Assembly: GCF_029227915.1 (NCBI RefSeq)
Contig: NC_079888.1
Coordinates: forward strand, 13,811,001 to 13,875,000
DNA from: Hydractinia symbiolongicarpus
Lineage: Eukaryota > Cnidaria > Hydrozoa > Anthoathecata > Hydractiniidae
DNA: 64,000 bases
Reading direction: 5' to 3'
Positions 22,109 to 30,028 of this stretch are shown piece after piece; position 1 is the first letter of the stretch; each line of letters starts with the position of its first letter. The notes below the pieces were generated by a model. That model saw only the letters and a list, made by a program, of their open reading frames with translations, did not search any database and was not told where the DNA came from. The translations under genes and the position numbers were made by a program.

Positions 22109-22132
22109 TTTGTTACTCGTCTGAGTAACAAA
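22109..22132 (-). terminator. candidate 3'-end hairpin after the SAP gene
   Basis: TTTGTTACTC-GTCT-GAGTAACAAA, a perfect 10-bp stem, 11 bp beyond the stop at 22144. Confidence 0.6.
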
Positions 22133-22143
22133 AAAATACCCAA

Positions 22144-22413
22144 TCACTTAGGTCTCTTATCGTTATAACGTTTTTGACATTTCAGATACGCCTCCCTGTT
22201 GTTCACCCTCCACCTTGAACAGTATCCATACCATTCCCGCTTGGTATCCGGATCGATGGTGTAGGATGGGTCGAGATCATTCTTCTCAATCACCTCAACC
22301 AGTTTAGCCTTTCTCATTCCATAAATATACTTCACCCCACGAGCTTTAGCAACCTCTTGCAACTCTCGCAGTTTCATCAATTTGTAGTCCGGTGTGGTAT
22401 TCATGTCCGACAT
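22144..22413 (-). CDS. small SAP-domain protein
   Basis: 89 residues, ATG at 22413. The N-terminal half is a SAP-like helix-turn-helix ('KLRELQEVAKARGVKYIYG', 'RKAKLVEVIEKND'). The second half is basic and aromatic ('EWYGYCSRWRVNNREAYLKC'), plausible for nucleic-acid binding. It is divergent from the integrase gene, with about 100 bp between starts that must hold both promoters. A related short SAP gene occurs in element C at 55931. Role inferred only: DNA binding or packaging accessory. Confidence 0.75.
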   Translation of the reverse strand: MSDMNTTPDYKLMKLRELQEVAKARGVKYIYGMRKAKLVEVIEKNDLDPSYTIDPDTKREWYGYCSRWRVNNREAYLKCQKRYNDKRPK

Positions 22414-22512
22414 ATTATGGCATATACATATACATGTAAAAACTTTTAAGCACTTTTATCGTACCACATCATAACAAAAAAGGAGATAAATAAAGGTGTG
22501 CATAAATAAAAC

Positions 22513-23490
22513 ATGTCAAAACTTCAAGAGACTTACTATCAACCTCAAAATTTATGGAAAGGACAAAAGGCTGTTCAGAGCTTAAGAGTATTCGGCTTCG
22601 GGCCAAAGGAGATTAAGAAGTGGCTATCAAAGCAAGCATTTTGGCAAGTACATTTACCCGCTCCAAAACATGTTGAAAGACCACATTATGAAGTTACCAC
22701 CACTAATGATTTACATCAATTCGATTTATTGTACATGCCCGGTGACATACTGTATGGTAATAAATATAAGTACATTTTGTCGGGAATCGATGCTGCTTCC
22801 AGATACAAGGTAGCCCGACCTTTGAGGACTAAGAAAGCCAAAGAGGTTGCCGCTATGATTGAGGACATCTACAAGGCAGGACCATTAACTTATCCGAAAA
22901 CTTTCCAATGTGATAACGGTTCAGAATTCAAGGCAGATGTGACAAAGCTGTTGGAGAAGCATAAGGTTGAAATTAAAAGGGCGACTACAAAATATAAGCA
23001 TACGCACACAGCTTTTGTTGAGGCGTTGAACAAGATACTTGCCGAAAATTTATTCAAAATACAAGATGCTCAAGAACTGAATGATTCGGAAAAGGTATCA
23101 TCTACATGGGTTAAGCATCTGTATAAACTGATTGATAGGCTAAACGATACAAAGACGCAGATGATTGATATGAAGCCAAAAGATGCTATTATAATGAAAG
23201 AGGTGCCTCTGGTTAATCAAGAGAGCTATCCACCTGAAGTAGAATTACCTAAGGATGGCCTGTATAGATATCTACTACAACCTGGTGAAGAGCATGATGA
23301 TGGGCGGAGACGGGCAACCGATAGAATATGGTCGAAAAACACATATAGATTGCGTGAGGTAATAGCGCAACCTGGTAACCGTGTAATGTACTATGTTCAA
23401 GACGGACCCGGACGGGCTTTTGTAAAAGAGGAATTGATGTTAATACCTGAAGATACAGATTTACCTCCTGATTATGTGCAAGGTTGGTGA
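22513..23490 (+). CDS. INT: retrovirus-type (rve) DDE integrase
   Basis: 325 residues from ATG at 22513. The N-terminal region has helices ('EIKKWLSKQAFWQVHL') in place of an obvious HHCC zinc finger. The core carries the full catalytic triad: D71 ('HQFDLLYMP'), D134 ('CDNGSEFKAD') and E170 ('FVEALN'), with exactly 35 residues between the last two. The C-terminal part resembles the chromodomain-like tail of Polinton integrases ('NTYRLREVI', 'FVKEELMLIPED'). It would insert the element and can explain the flanking ACTGT(A) duplication. Apparently intact. A strong hairpin follows 14 bp after the stop. Confidence 0.96.
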   Translation: MSKLQETYYQPQNLWKGQKAVQSLRVFGFGPKEIKKWLSKQAFWQVHLPAPKHVERPHYEVTTTNDLHQFDLLYMPGDILYGNKYKYILSGIDAASRYKVARPLRTKKAKEVAAMIEDIYKAGPLTYPKTFQCDNGSEFKADVTKLLEKHKVEIKRATTKYKHTHTAFVEALNKILAENLFKIQDAQELNDSEKVSSTWVKHLYKLIDRLNDTKTQMIDMKPKDAIIMKEVPLVNQESYPPEVELPKDGLYRYLLQPGEEHDDGRRRATDRIWSKNTYRLREVIAQPGNRVMYYVQDGPGRAFVKEELMLIPEDTDLPPDYVQGW

Positions 23491-23503
23491 AAAGGGGGGC
23501 GAT

Positions 23504-23528
23504 ATCTTTACCTGTTTCTGGTAAAGAT
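23504..23528 (+). terminator. candidate 3'-end hairpin after integrase
   Basis: ATCTTTACC-TGTTTCT-GGTAAAGAT, a perfect 9-bp stem starting 14 bp after the integrase stop, in the gap to the convergent gene at 23683. The rest of the gap (23529-23682) is GC-rich, with GATCGCGC twice and GGGCGGT/ACCGCCC arms about 70 bp apart. Confidence 0.6.
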
Positions 23529-23682
23529 GATTGTGCCGAGGATCGCGCAGGGCGGTCGGCAGATAGGGCCGCTATGGCTCAGTCTTGGGGGACGATCGCG
23601 CCACATAATGTCACAAACCGCCCTACATATTAATTTTTATCGTACCACACGAAATATGCGAGCGGTGTACATGCACACATCA

Positions 23683-24270
23683 CTAACCTTGATTTACGGT
23701 CCTTCTGAGGCTTTGAACCTCGTCCATTAGACTTTTTTCAAACTGGCTGCGAGTTTCGCTCTCCATCTTTCTGTCGGTTTTCGTCATCTTGTCCAGAGCT
23801 TCGTAGTATATACCGCTCAGGGTTTGAAATTCAATGTGACTAATGTCATCATTATTCAGAGCCCGCGAGACGGAGTTTTCAAACACGGCGATGGCGGACG
23901 TCGCAACATCATATAATTTCATGACCTTGTCAAGTTTGCTCCGATATCTTTTAATCAGGGCCATGACGGAGCCCGTGAAAATGGTTCCCGACAGTGCTAC
24001 GGCTCCCAATCCGACGGAAGCGGGGATTCCGACGAGCGTGGCACCGGTTACCACCGAACCTATGCCCGAAGCGACGGTTAGGGCCGTGGCGCTGGCATTT
24101 AAAAGCACCAGTCTGTGCAGCGTCTTGTTATATTTCTCATATTTTGTATTGAACTTATCACGTAATTTTCTAAGCTCCCCAAGTTGAGAGTTCACGGTAT
24201 TAGTATTAAACTTGTCCTGCTCGCTCGAATACTCGGGAGCCGTGGGTAGCTTCGGATAAATCTCTGCCAT
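23683..24270 (-). CDS. small membrane protein, YPxLP family, paralog 1
   Basis: 195 residues, ATG at 24270. N-terminal 'MAEIYPKLPTAPE', a coiled-coil-prone charged region, a Gly/Ala-rich double hydrophobic segment (about residues 60-110, 'ASGIGSVVTGATLVGIPASV'), then a long helical tail. The layout matches the gene at 24295-24783 and the element A/C gene (32117-32776, 56251-56895), which also begins with a Tyr-Pro-x-Leu-Pro motif. Probably a membrane-active or particle-associated protein; the function is unknown. It converges with the integrase gene. Confidence 0.75.
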   Translation of the reverse strand: MAEIYPKLPTAPEYSSEQDKFNTNTVNSQLGELRKLRDKFNTKYEKYNKTLHRLVLLNASATALTVASGIGSVVTGATLVGIPASVGLGAVALSGTIFTGSVMALIKRYRSKLDKVMKLYDVATSAIAVFENSVSRALNNDDISHIEFQTLSGIYYEALDKMTKTDRKMESETRSQFEKSLMDEVQSLRRTVNQG

Positions 24271-24294
24271 TGGTTACTACAAAGAAAAAAAACT

Positions 24295-24783
24295 TTACTC
24301 TAAATAACCTATATCCAGTTTATCCAGATCCTTGAGGGTTCCATGATAAGTATCACACAAACTCTCAAAATCTGCTCTACAGATGTCCCGAGTGTTCCAG
24401 GGTAGCGTTTTATCGAACACATCGATTGCATTTTGTACAACGCGATGCGCGGCTCTTAATTTGTCAAGTTTCTCCCGATATGTCCCAACATATTTGGAGG
24501 TAACTGCATAGGAAGCCGAACCCAATAGACACATGCCAGAATTCCGCATGTAATTCCCACGGGGACCGCCTAAATTTCTAATAATGGTCACCGCGGTCGC
24601 TATCGAGCCGGCAATGGCCGCGGTTCCGGATAATCCTTCCAGAATCGACCATATGATCAGAGATCTCCAGCGTTCCTTCTCGATGTCTTGGAACTTGCCC
24701 CGCAATTTCACCAGCTCCTCAAGTTGGGAATTGCATATATCTGTTTTAAACAATTCTTCTCTGGTACTAGAACTCTCTGCCAT
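24295..24783 (-). CDS. small membrane protein, paralog 2
   Basis: 162 residues, ATG at 24783. Same layout as its neighbour downstream on the strand: 'SQLEELVKLRGKFQDIEKER' aligns with 'SQLGELRKLRDKFNTKYEKY' of paralog 1, followed by a hydrophobic pair (about residues 45-95) and a helical tail with 'YREKLDKL' in both. The two genes are 24 bp apart and clearly arose by duplication. It starts divergently from the coiled-coil gene, with 40 bp between the two start codons. Function unknown. Confidence 0.75.
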   Translation of the reverse strand: MAESSSTREELFKTDICNSQLEELVKLRGKFQDIEKERWRSLIIWSILEGLSGTAAIAGSIATAVTIIRNLGGPRGNYMRNSGMCLLGSASYAVTSKYVGTYREKLDKLRAAHRVVQNAIDVFDKTLPWNTRDICRADFESLCDTYHGTLKDLDKLDIGYLE

Positions 24784-24823
24784 TTCTATTATATTAGGAA
24801 AAAACTATCCTCTAAATAAAATA

Positions 24824-26080
24824 ATGGCGGACATTGATATTGATCCGTTTGGTGACCACGACCAACCCGACGAGGGTACCGATGACTCCACACCTCTGGT
24901 ACCGATGGAGCGCACGCGTGTGCAGATACACACACCTGATGAAAAGGAGACATCATTCGGTGGAGGAACCACTCAACGCGCTAGAGTTTTGCATGAACGG
25001 GTTGAATCACTCTATAAGGTGCTATTAACTAAATATCCAAACGAGAACCCGAGCGTGATACATACTGATCTGTTTGAGTATCGTGAAGGTGAATTATACT
25101 ACAAGGGTTATGACAGACCGCTGACACGTGATAGATCTCTAAAGTCCATCGGCGTCATTGCAGATCTACTGGGCAAGAAAAGGCTGCGCAGTTTGGGGTT
25201 CGATATACCGAAAGGTAGTATAACTCCCGGACAGATCGCCAGACTAAACAAAATGGAAGAGAGACTACCGTCACCGGATAAAATAGAGAATGCGACGGAT
25301 ATAGAATTAGAAACCATGTCCGGAGATGTGGTGAACAGTGCTGAGGATCTGGTCTCGCTGGTCGATGATGGCACACTGAGAGCCGAATATCCCGCGGGTG
25401 ATATTCGCGGATTGGATAATTCGGTGCAGCGGATCCGCGGGAGTCTCCAACTCTCGACCGCCAAAAAGGTTCAGATCGAGAACAAGATCGAGAAGGAACG
25501 AAATAAGTTGAAGGAGTTGGAAGATCCTTCATACACGGATGAACAGAGGGAGCAGGTGGCCGAGAGGTTGGAAAAGCTAAACGATGAGTTGGAGGCCCAC
25601 CAGTCTGCCATCAATATCCTCAAGGGCGAACTTAACACCCAGATAAAAAGCATAAAGGAGACAATCGCCAAGGTGCTTAGCAAAGATACAACATTGGGTG
25701 AAAAGATACGAACGCTATTCCGTGAACAGGGTATCACCATTGTCAGTGTACTAACGGCGTTCGGGATGGTTATCGGGCTTTTGGTTGAAACTTTGACACC
25801 CGGCGGTGGAGGACAGTCGACATCCACCACAAAAAAGCATGCCAAGGACGGTGGCGGTGGTGCGCGGGAATGGATAAAGAACAAGCTGAGCGCTCTGGGA
25901 TCTCTCCTGGGTAGATTGGCCGGTGCCGCAGCTGCGTCCCTACCGGGTATAATCGGTTCCATCGTATCGTGGATCCTAAATAGAGCAAAGGAAGCGGTAG
26001 GTTGGTTGAGTCAAAACCTGTGGGCTTTGATAGTCGGAATCGGAGGTCTGATATACACCTACATGGTAACAAAGCGTTAG
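24824..26080 (+). CDS. coiled-coil protein with C-terminal membrane segments
   Basis: 418 residues from ATG at 24824; an upstream in-frame extension exists but overlaps the divergent gene and is unlikely. Parts: acidic N-terminus, a small folded block ending 'RLRSLGFDIP', a long coiled coil (about residues 205-280), 'KIRTLFREQGITIVSVLTAFG' leading into a first membrane segment, a Gly-rich linker, and two further hydrophobic segments ('ASLPGIIGSIVSWIL', 'LWALIVGIGGLIYTYM'). Homologs in A (13330-14658) and C (58742-59368) are broken. I recognise it as a recurrent Polinton gene next to the capsid or 'NALAF' genes but do not know its biochemical role. Confidence 0.85.
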   Translation: MADIDIDPFGDHDQPDEGTDDSTPLVPMERTRVQIHTPDEKETSFGGGTTQRARVLHERVESLYKVLLTKYPNENPSVIHTDLFEYREGELYYKGYDRPLTRDRSLKSIGVIADLLGKKRLRSLGFDIPKGSITPGQIARLNKMEERLPSPDKIENATDIELETMSGDVVNSAEDLVSLVDDGTLRAEYPAGDIRGLDNSVQRIRGSLQLSTAKKVQIENKIEKERNKLKELEDPSYTDEQREQVAERLEKLNDELEAHQSAINILKGELNTQIKSIKETIAKVLSKDTTLGEKIRTLFREQGITIVSVLTAFGMVIGLLVETLTPGGGGQSTSTTKKHAKDGGGGAREWIKNKLSALGSLLGRLAGAAAASLPGIIGSIVSWILNRAKEAVGWLSQNLWALIVGIGGLIYTYMVTKR

Positions 26081-26093
26081 CGGATCTGGAATA

Positions 26094-26118
26094 TATGTTA
26101 CATGTGTCATGTAACATA
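26094..26118. terminator. candidate 3'-end hairpin between convergent genes
   Basis: TATGTTACATG-TGT-CATGTAACATA, a perfect 11-bp stem, 14 bp after the plus-strand stop (26080) and 18 bp beyond the minus-strand stop (26136). Confidence 0.68.
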
Positions 26119-26135
26119 ATACCCGCGACATGGTA

Positions 26136-26561
26136 CTATTTTTCGAAATACCACACGGCACCTCCGACACCGATCATGCTTAGCGCGATAAATGCCAATT
26201 CCCTCTCATGCTGACCATTGCTGGGTGTATAAAAGTCGCTCAATACGGGCTTGCGCGGAATATCTGTGAGAGGTGACCCTCCAAATACTTTTTTATATTC
26301 CCGCATCGCGTCATCCAGCTCCGTGAATTTACCCTCGGCCTTCTTCTCAAGTCTGAGCTGCTTATTTATAAAGTCCACCCTCTCCTGTCTTTTACGTTGC
26401 CATATAACCTGAGCCTTCTGCAGTTGTTCTATGGCTAGATCATGCCGCTTCCGTTCCTTATCTATCCTATCCTTGGATAAACTTGAAAAGAGGTAGCTTG
26501 ATCCGGTGAAGGCCAAAGCGTTCGCGAAGGCACCTCCCAACATCATTGCAATTGAAGCCAT
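26136..26561 (-). CDS. conserved small Polinton protein ('NALAF' family)
   Basis: 141 residues, ATG at 26561. 'ANALAFTGSSYLFSSLS' at the hydrophobic N-terminus, a charged helix ('KRHDLAIEQLQKAQVIWQRK'), a linker with 'LSDFYTPSNGQ', and a C-terminal membrane segment ('LAFIALSMIGVGGAVWYF'). The same order of elements is present in A (10150-10548) and C (60597-60995). The tail converges on the coiled-coil gene with a hairpin between. The family is typical of invertebrate Polintons; role unknown, a membrane or particle component inferred. Confidence 0.83.
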   Translation of the reverse strand: MASIAMMLGGAFANALAFTGSSYLFSSLSKDRIDKERKRHDLAIEQLQKAQVIWQRKRQERVDFINKQLRLEKKAEGKFTELDDAMREYKKVFGGSPLTDIPRKPVLSDFYTPSNGQHERELAFIALSMIGVGGAVWYFEK

Positions 26562-26591
26562 GTTTATATAATCCGATATAATATGGTGGCG

Positions 26592-26735
26592 TTATTTTAA
26601 TGCGATAGCCTCGGAGGCTATGACATCAGAGTCGTCTATGACCTCGGTATCGATGTATTCCACCTTGGGTAAAATCCTCTCAACTTTCTTGCGCTGGCAT
26701 AAAACCCAGACCAACCATTCCAGTATTCGCAACAT
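26592..26735 (-). CDS. short ORF, 47 residues, hydrophobic N-terminus
   Basis: ATG at 26735 overlaps the stop of the upstream gene in a TAATG arrangement, which favours translation of a small product from one transcript. The product starts 'MLRILEWLVWVLCQRKK', a possible amphipathic or membrane helix, followed by an acidic tail. No homolog recognised; it may be chance. Confidence 0.4.
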   Translation of the reverse strand: MLRILEWLVWVLCQRKKVERILPKVEYIDTEVIDDSDVIASEAIALK

Positions 26736-26962
26736 TATATATTTATAGTTTCAGGTATAATTTTTTGCTTAACTAGATATTCTCTTGTCATTTCACTTGC
26801 GGCGACTATGGCTACAAGCTTTCCGGTATCTTCCAGGTCAAACTTCTGAATTGAGGGTGGTGTCATTTTTAATACCTTTTTCCCGAGCATTGAATAGCCT
26901 ACAGCGAAAACGCATACGACCGATGCCTTATAAATATCGTTGACTATACTTTTCTTATCCAT
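26735..26962 (-). CDS. small conserved membrane protein
   Basis: 75 residues, ATG at 26962. It has an N-terminal hydrophobic helix ('ASVVCVFAVGYSMLGKKVL'), then 'FDLEDTGKLVAIVAASEMTREYLVKQKIIP'. Element C has a related frame at 63500-63754 ('KMDLEDGVKLAGYMTGAIL', 'KQGWYK'), just upstream of the ATPase. In B it lies two genes away from the ATPase instead. I recognise the 'LED.GKLAGY' block from other Polintons. Function unknown. Confidence 0.7.
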   Translation of the reverse strand: MDKKSIVNDIYKASVVCVFAVGYSMLGKKVLKMTPPSIQKFDLEDTGKLVAIVAASEMTREYLVKQKIIPETINI

Positions 26963-26984
26963 GTCTTATATTTACTTCAAGATT

Positions 26985-27002
26985 ATAGTATCGCGATATT
27001 AT
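26985..27002 (-). terminator. candidate 3'-end palindrome
   Basis: ATAGTATCGCGATATTAT is an 18-bp palindrome with a single G-T position, 5 bp beyond the stop at 27007. Because it is AT-rich it could also be part of the promoter for the next gene (start 26962). Confidence 0.4.
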
Positions 27003-27006
27003 CCCT

Positions 27007-27423
27007 TTATTCCATTTCAAGCTTACTTATTCTCATAGTTTTTTTATTACCTGAGTTACTTGGTGGGGTACCCTTCACCTTAATATTTTTGTCCTTATTT
27101 TTATAGACCACCAACGCTCCAATTAGTAGCATAACTATCACACCACCACCCATTATTGTGTAGTTCACTACACCGTGTTTAGGGCCATCTGTCACAGAAT
27201 CATCAATGACAATATCCTTAGGATCCTCCAACTGTGTCTGAGGTGCTGAGTGTGTCTGAGGTGCCGGCGGGGTTTGTGTCTGAGGTGCCGACTGTATCTC
27301 CTTCTGTGCCATGAGCAATCTTTTATAGTCTTCCCTCTGTTTGCGGTTGAATTCGGCCACCCTCTTACCAGCCTCAACCTTTTTAGGATTCTTCGTTGTC
27401 ACCTGAACCGGAGTATCCGACAT
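27007..27423 (-). CDS. single-pass membrane protein, Lys/Arg-rich head
   Basis: 138 residues, ATG at 27423. The basic head 'KNPKKVEAGKRVAEFNRKQR' is followed by a repeated 'APQTQ'-type linker (three to four copies), one membrane helix (about residues 87-108, 'YTIMGGGVIVMLLIGALVVY'), and a basic tail. The gene running off the window at 63824 in element C has the same end (linker, membrane helix, basic residues). The head matches a block I know from many Polintons. The start overlaps the end of the gene 27383-27997 by 41 bp. Confidence 0.75.
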   Translation of the reverse strand: MSDTPVQVTTKNPKKVEAGKRVAEFNRKQREDYKRLLMAQKEIQSAPQTQTPPAPQTHSAPQTQLEDPKDIVIDDSVTDGPKHGVVNYTIMGGGVIVMLLIGALVVYKNKDKNIKVKGTPPSNSGNKKTMRISKLEME

Positions 27424-27997
27424 CTTTAGTATCCGTATCGATATTGTTTAAATTTTTTCCCGCGATATAATGCCTACCCGTTATTAAACCTACGCTGATT
27501 GGTGATAGTAGTGATCCGAACTTATAATATAGATCACATGTGAACCTTTGGAGTGCCGAGTTTAGGAACGGATCATTCTCCAGGTCATCACTCAGAGCCT
27601 TTTGATTTTTTATGCCCAGAGCCGCACAGGCACCCAGGGAGTACATGTGGATTATTGACTCCCCCAGAGACTTTACCATTTGACCTGACAGTTTAGCCTC
27701 GTATATGGCGAAAAGTTTATCCACCTCATTATTCCCGAGCTTCTGGATCCCCGCCTCCGTATACATCTTCCCCAGATACAGGATACTATTTCCGGTCAGC
27801 ACGCACTCGAGCAATTTCTGTCTCTTCCCATCATCCTGGTCATCCCGTTCATCGATAAAAATTAGGTTGTCAATTGCTGTTTCAGCCATTTTCAATAGCG
27901 ATAGGTATTTTTTAATACAAAAAAGGCAAAAACTAACCAATACCAGCAATAGCACTACAGCTGTCACCAGTAATATGAAATTTATATATTCTATCAT
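27383..27997 (-). CDS. conserved Polinton protein, N-terminal membrane helix
   Basis: 204 residues from ATG at 27997; the frame extends upstream only through non-ATG codons and the hairpin at 28034, so I take this start. An N-terminal helix ('FILLVTAVVLLLVLVSFCLF') precedes a helical domain with 'NNEVDKLFAIYEAKLSGQMV', 'MYSLGACAALGI' and 'NDPFLNSALQRFTCDLYYKF'. I recognise this domain as recurrent in invertebrate Polintons. Its function is not known to me. It sits between the ATPase and the Lys/Arg-rich membrane protein in a same-strand run of genes. Confidence 0.75.
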   Translation of the reverse strand: MIEYINFILLVTAVVLLLVLVSFCLFCIKKYLSLLKMAETAIDNLIFIDERDDQDDGKRQKLLECVLTGNSILYLGKMYTEAGIQKLGNNEVDKLFAIYEAKLSGQMVKSLGESIIHMYSLGACAALGIKNQKALSDDLENDPFLNSALQRFTCDLYYKFGSLLSPISVGLITGRHYIAGKNLNNIDTDTKDVGYSGSGDNEES

Positions 27998-28033
27998 GGT
28001 ATTGTAGGATAGTACTGTAGTTTTTCCTATAGA

Positions 28034-28058
28034 TTTGTTACAAGAGTCTTGTAACAAA
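28034..28058 (-). terminator. candidate 3'-end hairpin after ATPase
   Basis: TTTGTTACAAG-AGT-CTTGTAACAAA, a perfect 11-bp stem, 12 bp beyond the ATPase stop at 28070. It shares the TTTGTTAC/GTAACAAA core with the hairpins at 21334 and 22109. Confidence 0.68.
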
Positions 28059-28069
28059 AAATGCCCATT

Positions 28070-28666
28070 CTAGCAAATCACGTGAGTTCGTGGAGATTCC
28101 ATCCTCATGACTAAATGTGTATATTTGCCATCTTTCAGCCTTTCCTTGACCTTCTGGATCTCCGACGATTCAATGACATCATTCTCTTTGTGGATGGTTG
28201 CGAGATCATCCCTGTCCTTCGGATACCACACATATAACATTTTTGCCTGCCTTCGTAAGTTCTTCGGTATCGCGGTGTATGATTGTGTGAGTAGCCACAT
28301 GGAGTGGTTTCGATGTCGACCGCTGATGGCCAGCTCCAGAAGCGGTTGCCTCTTTTTGTCCAGTTTCTCATCCGCGATGATGTCGTCGATCAGGAATAAT
28401 GTTTTGTATCCGGCACAGAAATCCGTCATCTTTTGGATCCATTCATACAACATGCCCATGGGCTCAATTAGAATCACATATCTATCCCTCCAGAACCAGT
28501 TACTCCCCATATATGTCTTGTTCCATCTTAATGTTGGACATATAATCACAATGAAATCGAAGTGGTTGTAGTACACGCTCTCTAGCAGTTTTACAACGCG
28601 TTGGGATTTTCCGCAGCCCGTGGGACCGACGAATAATGCCGTGTGAGGATCTTTCATGTAGTCCAT
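28070..28666 (-). CDS. ATP: FtsK/HerA-type genome-packaging ATPase
   Basis: About 198 residues from the Met at 28666; an in-frame ATG at 28693 would add nine residues but overlaps the capsid stop (28668). Walker A GPTGCGKS lies at residues 14-21, Walker B 'TLFLIDD' about 90-95, and the sensor-type 'WLLTQSY' about 124-130. This is the A32-like packaging ATPase used by Polintons, virophages and related viruses to load DNA into capsids. Frame fully open. It follows the capsid gene almost without gap, so the two are probably transcribed together. A hairpin lies directly downstream. Confidence 0.95.
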   Translation of the reverse strand: MDYMKDPHTALFVGPTGCGKSQRVVKLLESVYYNHFDFIVIICPTLRWNKTYMGSNWFWRDRYVILIEPMGMLYEWIQKMTDFCAGYKTLFLIDDIIADEKLDKKRQPLLELAISGRHRNHSMWLLTQSYTAIPKNLRRQAKMLYVWYPKDRDDLATIHKENDVIESSEIQKVKERLKDGKYTHLVMRMESPRTHVIC

Positions 28667-28667
28667 C

Positions 28668-29987
28668 TTAATATAGTACATCCATAATTTCACCGTTTTG
28701 AATATTTAATTGAGCATCCATGATTAGATATATGTAGGCGTTTAAGGATCCCGCGGTTTCGGCCGTCTTTTCAACTTGCAGTGTGATGCCCTCGCTCGCA
28801 TTTTCAATCCGTCGGCCGGTCCCATGCAGTGAGTTTTCATCTATGGTTCTGAAATCCAGCCATAGAGCATATTTCGTGGTTAGGTAGTCCGCGACCTTCA
28901 CATCATGTAGTTGCAGATGTTTCTGTATAACACCGGCGTTGCTGTCCTTTTGCTTGCCCTCTGCGAAATACTTGCATATTTCACCATAATGCTCAAACGG
29001 CTGCATCCCCTGAGCGAAAAGTTGGTTAGGCTTACCCTCAACTATGGCGGATACCTTTTTGATCTTGGGATTGTAGAACTTACCTGTATCTCGTTTGTAG
29101 GGTTTCTCTTCCTCAAACAGAACCAATATACCCTTCAGAGACTTGCACGGTGTATTGAACGACCAATTCCACGTTGTGTCCGACTTATCCACCCTAATTT
29201 GTCTATGTCTCAGAAATCTATCATAGAGCACGGCCATCTTTTCATACTCATTTGAGATGAATCTGGCGAGCGTGGGTTGTGTCACAATCTCATATTCCAG
29301 AGATATGTTGGATATTTTATATTTGGCGTCCGGCGCCGGTGCCGCGGATGCTCCCGAGGGTTTGGCCGGTGTTGATAGTACTACCCTATCGTAATTGTTG
29401 AATGTTATCTCATAACACAGCCTATTACCTAGTCCGGCCTGATAATATGGGATCGTGCTATCCAACATTTCGAAATCCAGTGGTATGGTGAACTTATTAC
29501 CATATGCATCATGGATTGCTTTGTCCGCGACCTCCGATGCGTCCTTGTCGGCGGCTCCAACTCTCAGTTTCATACAGTTTTCTGTACACCCTTCATCAAA
29601 GATGATACCTTGTCTTATTGCATTTCTTTTTTCGGACTTGGTTAGCCATAAATCTCTGTAGCACCCGAAAAGATCAAAGTCATCAATGCTCAGAATCTCG
29701 GTACCCTCGAACTTGATAGCTAGCTTTTAAACAATTGCCCTCCCTATGTTAGAGACCAATGTTCTCTTCGTGTCGACTTTTGACTCGAGTTCAACGTCGA
29801 AACTTATTTTCGAAGTACCAGGAACAATGACATCATCGTTACCTAAATTAGGGAACCTAATCAGGAGTAACTGGTTCTGATCAATCTCACTTGGGTTGTG
29901 AGTGACAATTACTTTTTGATGCGTTCCTTTTACACCATGTGCGGTTCTAAGTGAACGCTCTGGGTTTAACTTTTTCCCGTATTCCAT
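28668..29987 (-). pseudogene. MCP: major capsid protein (double jelly-roll type) with one in-frame stop
   Basis: Frame of 440 codons from ATG at 29987, broken only by TAA at 29727-29729 (codon 87). Conserved blocks: 'VIVTHNPSEIDQNQLLLIRF', 'GCYRDLWLTKSEKRNA', 'KYKISNISLEYE', 'DTTWNWSFNTPCKSLKGILVLF', 'FYNPKIKKVSAIVEGKPNQL', 'LHGTGRRIENASEGITLQVE' and 'AQLNIQNGEIMDVLY'. Homologs in A and C share nearly all of these. Identification as the Polinton major capsid protein rests on family knowledge, size and adjacency to the packaging ATPase. Because both flanking parts are open, the stop is likely a recent mutation, an assembly error or a readthrough site. Confidence 0.85.
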
Positions 29988-30028
29988 GCTATTCCATATT
30001 ACTTTTATTTTATTTTACTTTAATTCGG

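Larger units (their letters stand above)
21094..22132. repeat. complex repeat region upstream of the polymerase
   Basis: Interleaved repeats: a 28-bp unit 'gatatacgatctgtggatct' plus 'ttaag' three times at 21096-21180 and once at about 21857; a 64-bp unit twice at 21902-22029; 'ccatgggtacccaccca' at about 21291, 22039 and 22086; the hairpin TTTGTTAC...GTAACAAA followed by 'tgcccaatcacttaggtct' at 21334 and a close copy at 22109. Blocks 21094-21370 and 21857-22145 are diverged copies of one another, bracketing the duplicated SAP gene segment. Confidence 0.85.

Noticed and set aside
21094-22132. Possible CRISPR array (short direct repeats)
   Set aside because: Repeat units are of different lengths, contiguous or interleaved, without unique spacers, and the setting is a eukaryotic transposon.
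21804-22143. Several overlapping minus-strand ORFs with repeated Cys/Trp-containing segments
   Set aside because: They come from the 64-bp and CCATGGGTACCC repeats in three frames and have no start context or homolog; treated as repeat DNA.
27383-28057. Upstream extension of the 27383-27997 gene to 28057
   Set aside because: The extension starts at a TTG codon and runs through the 28034-28058 hairpin; the ATG at 27997 directly before the membrane helix is more likely.
28107-28571. Plus-strand ORF opposite the packaging ATPase
   Set aside because: Shadow of a well-supported ATPase on the other strand.
28070-28693. ATG at 28693 as ATPase start
   Set aside because: It would overlap the capsid stop; the Met at 28666 gives a clean junction and still precedes Walker A by 13 residues. 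Not strictly excluded.
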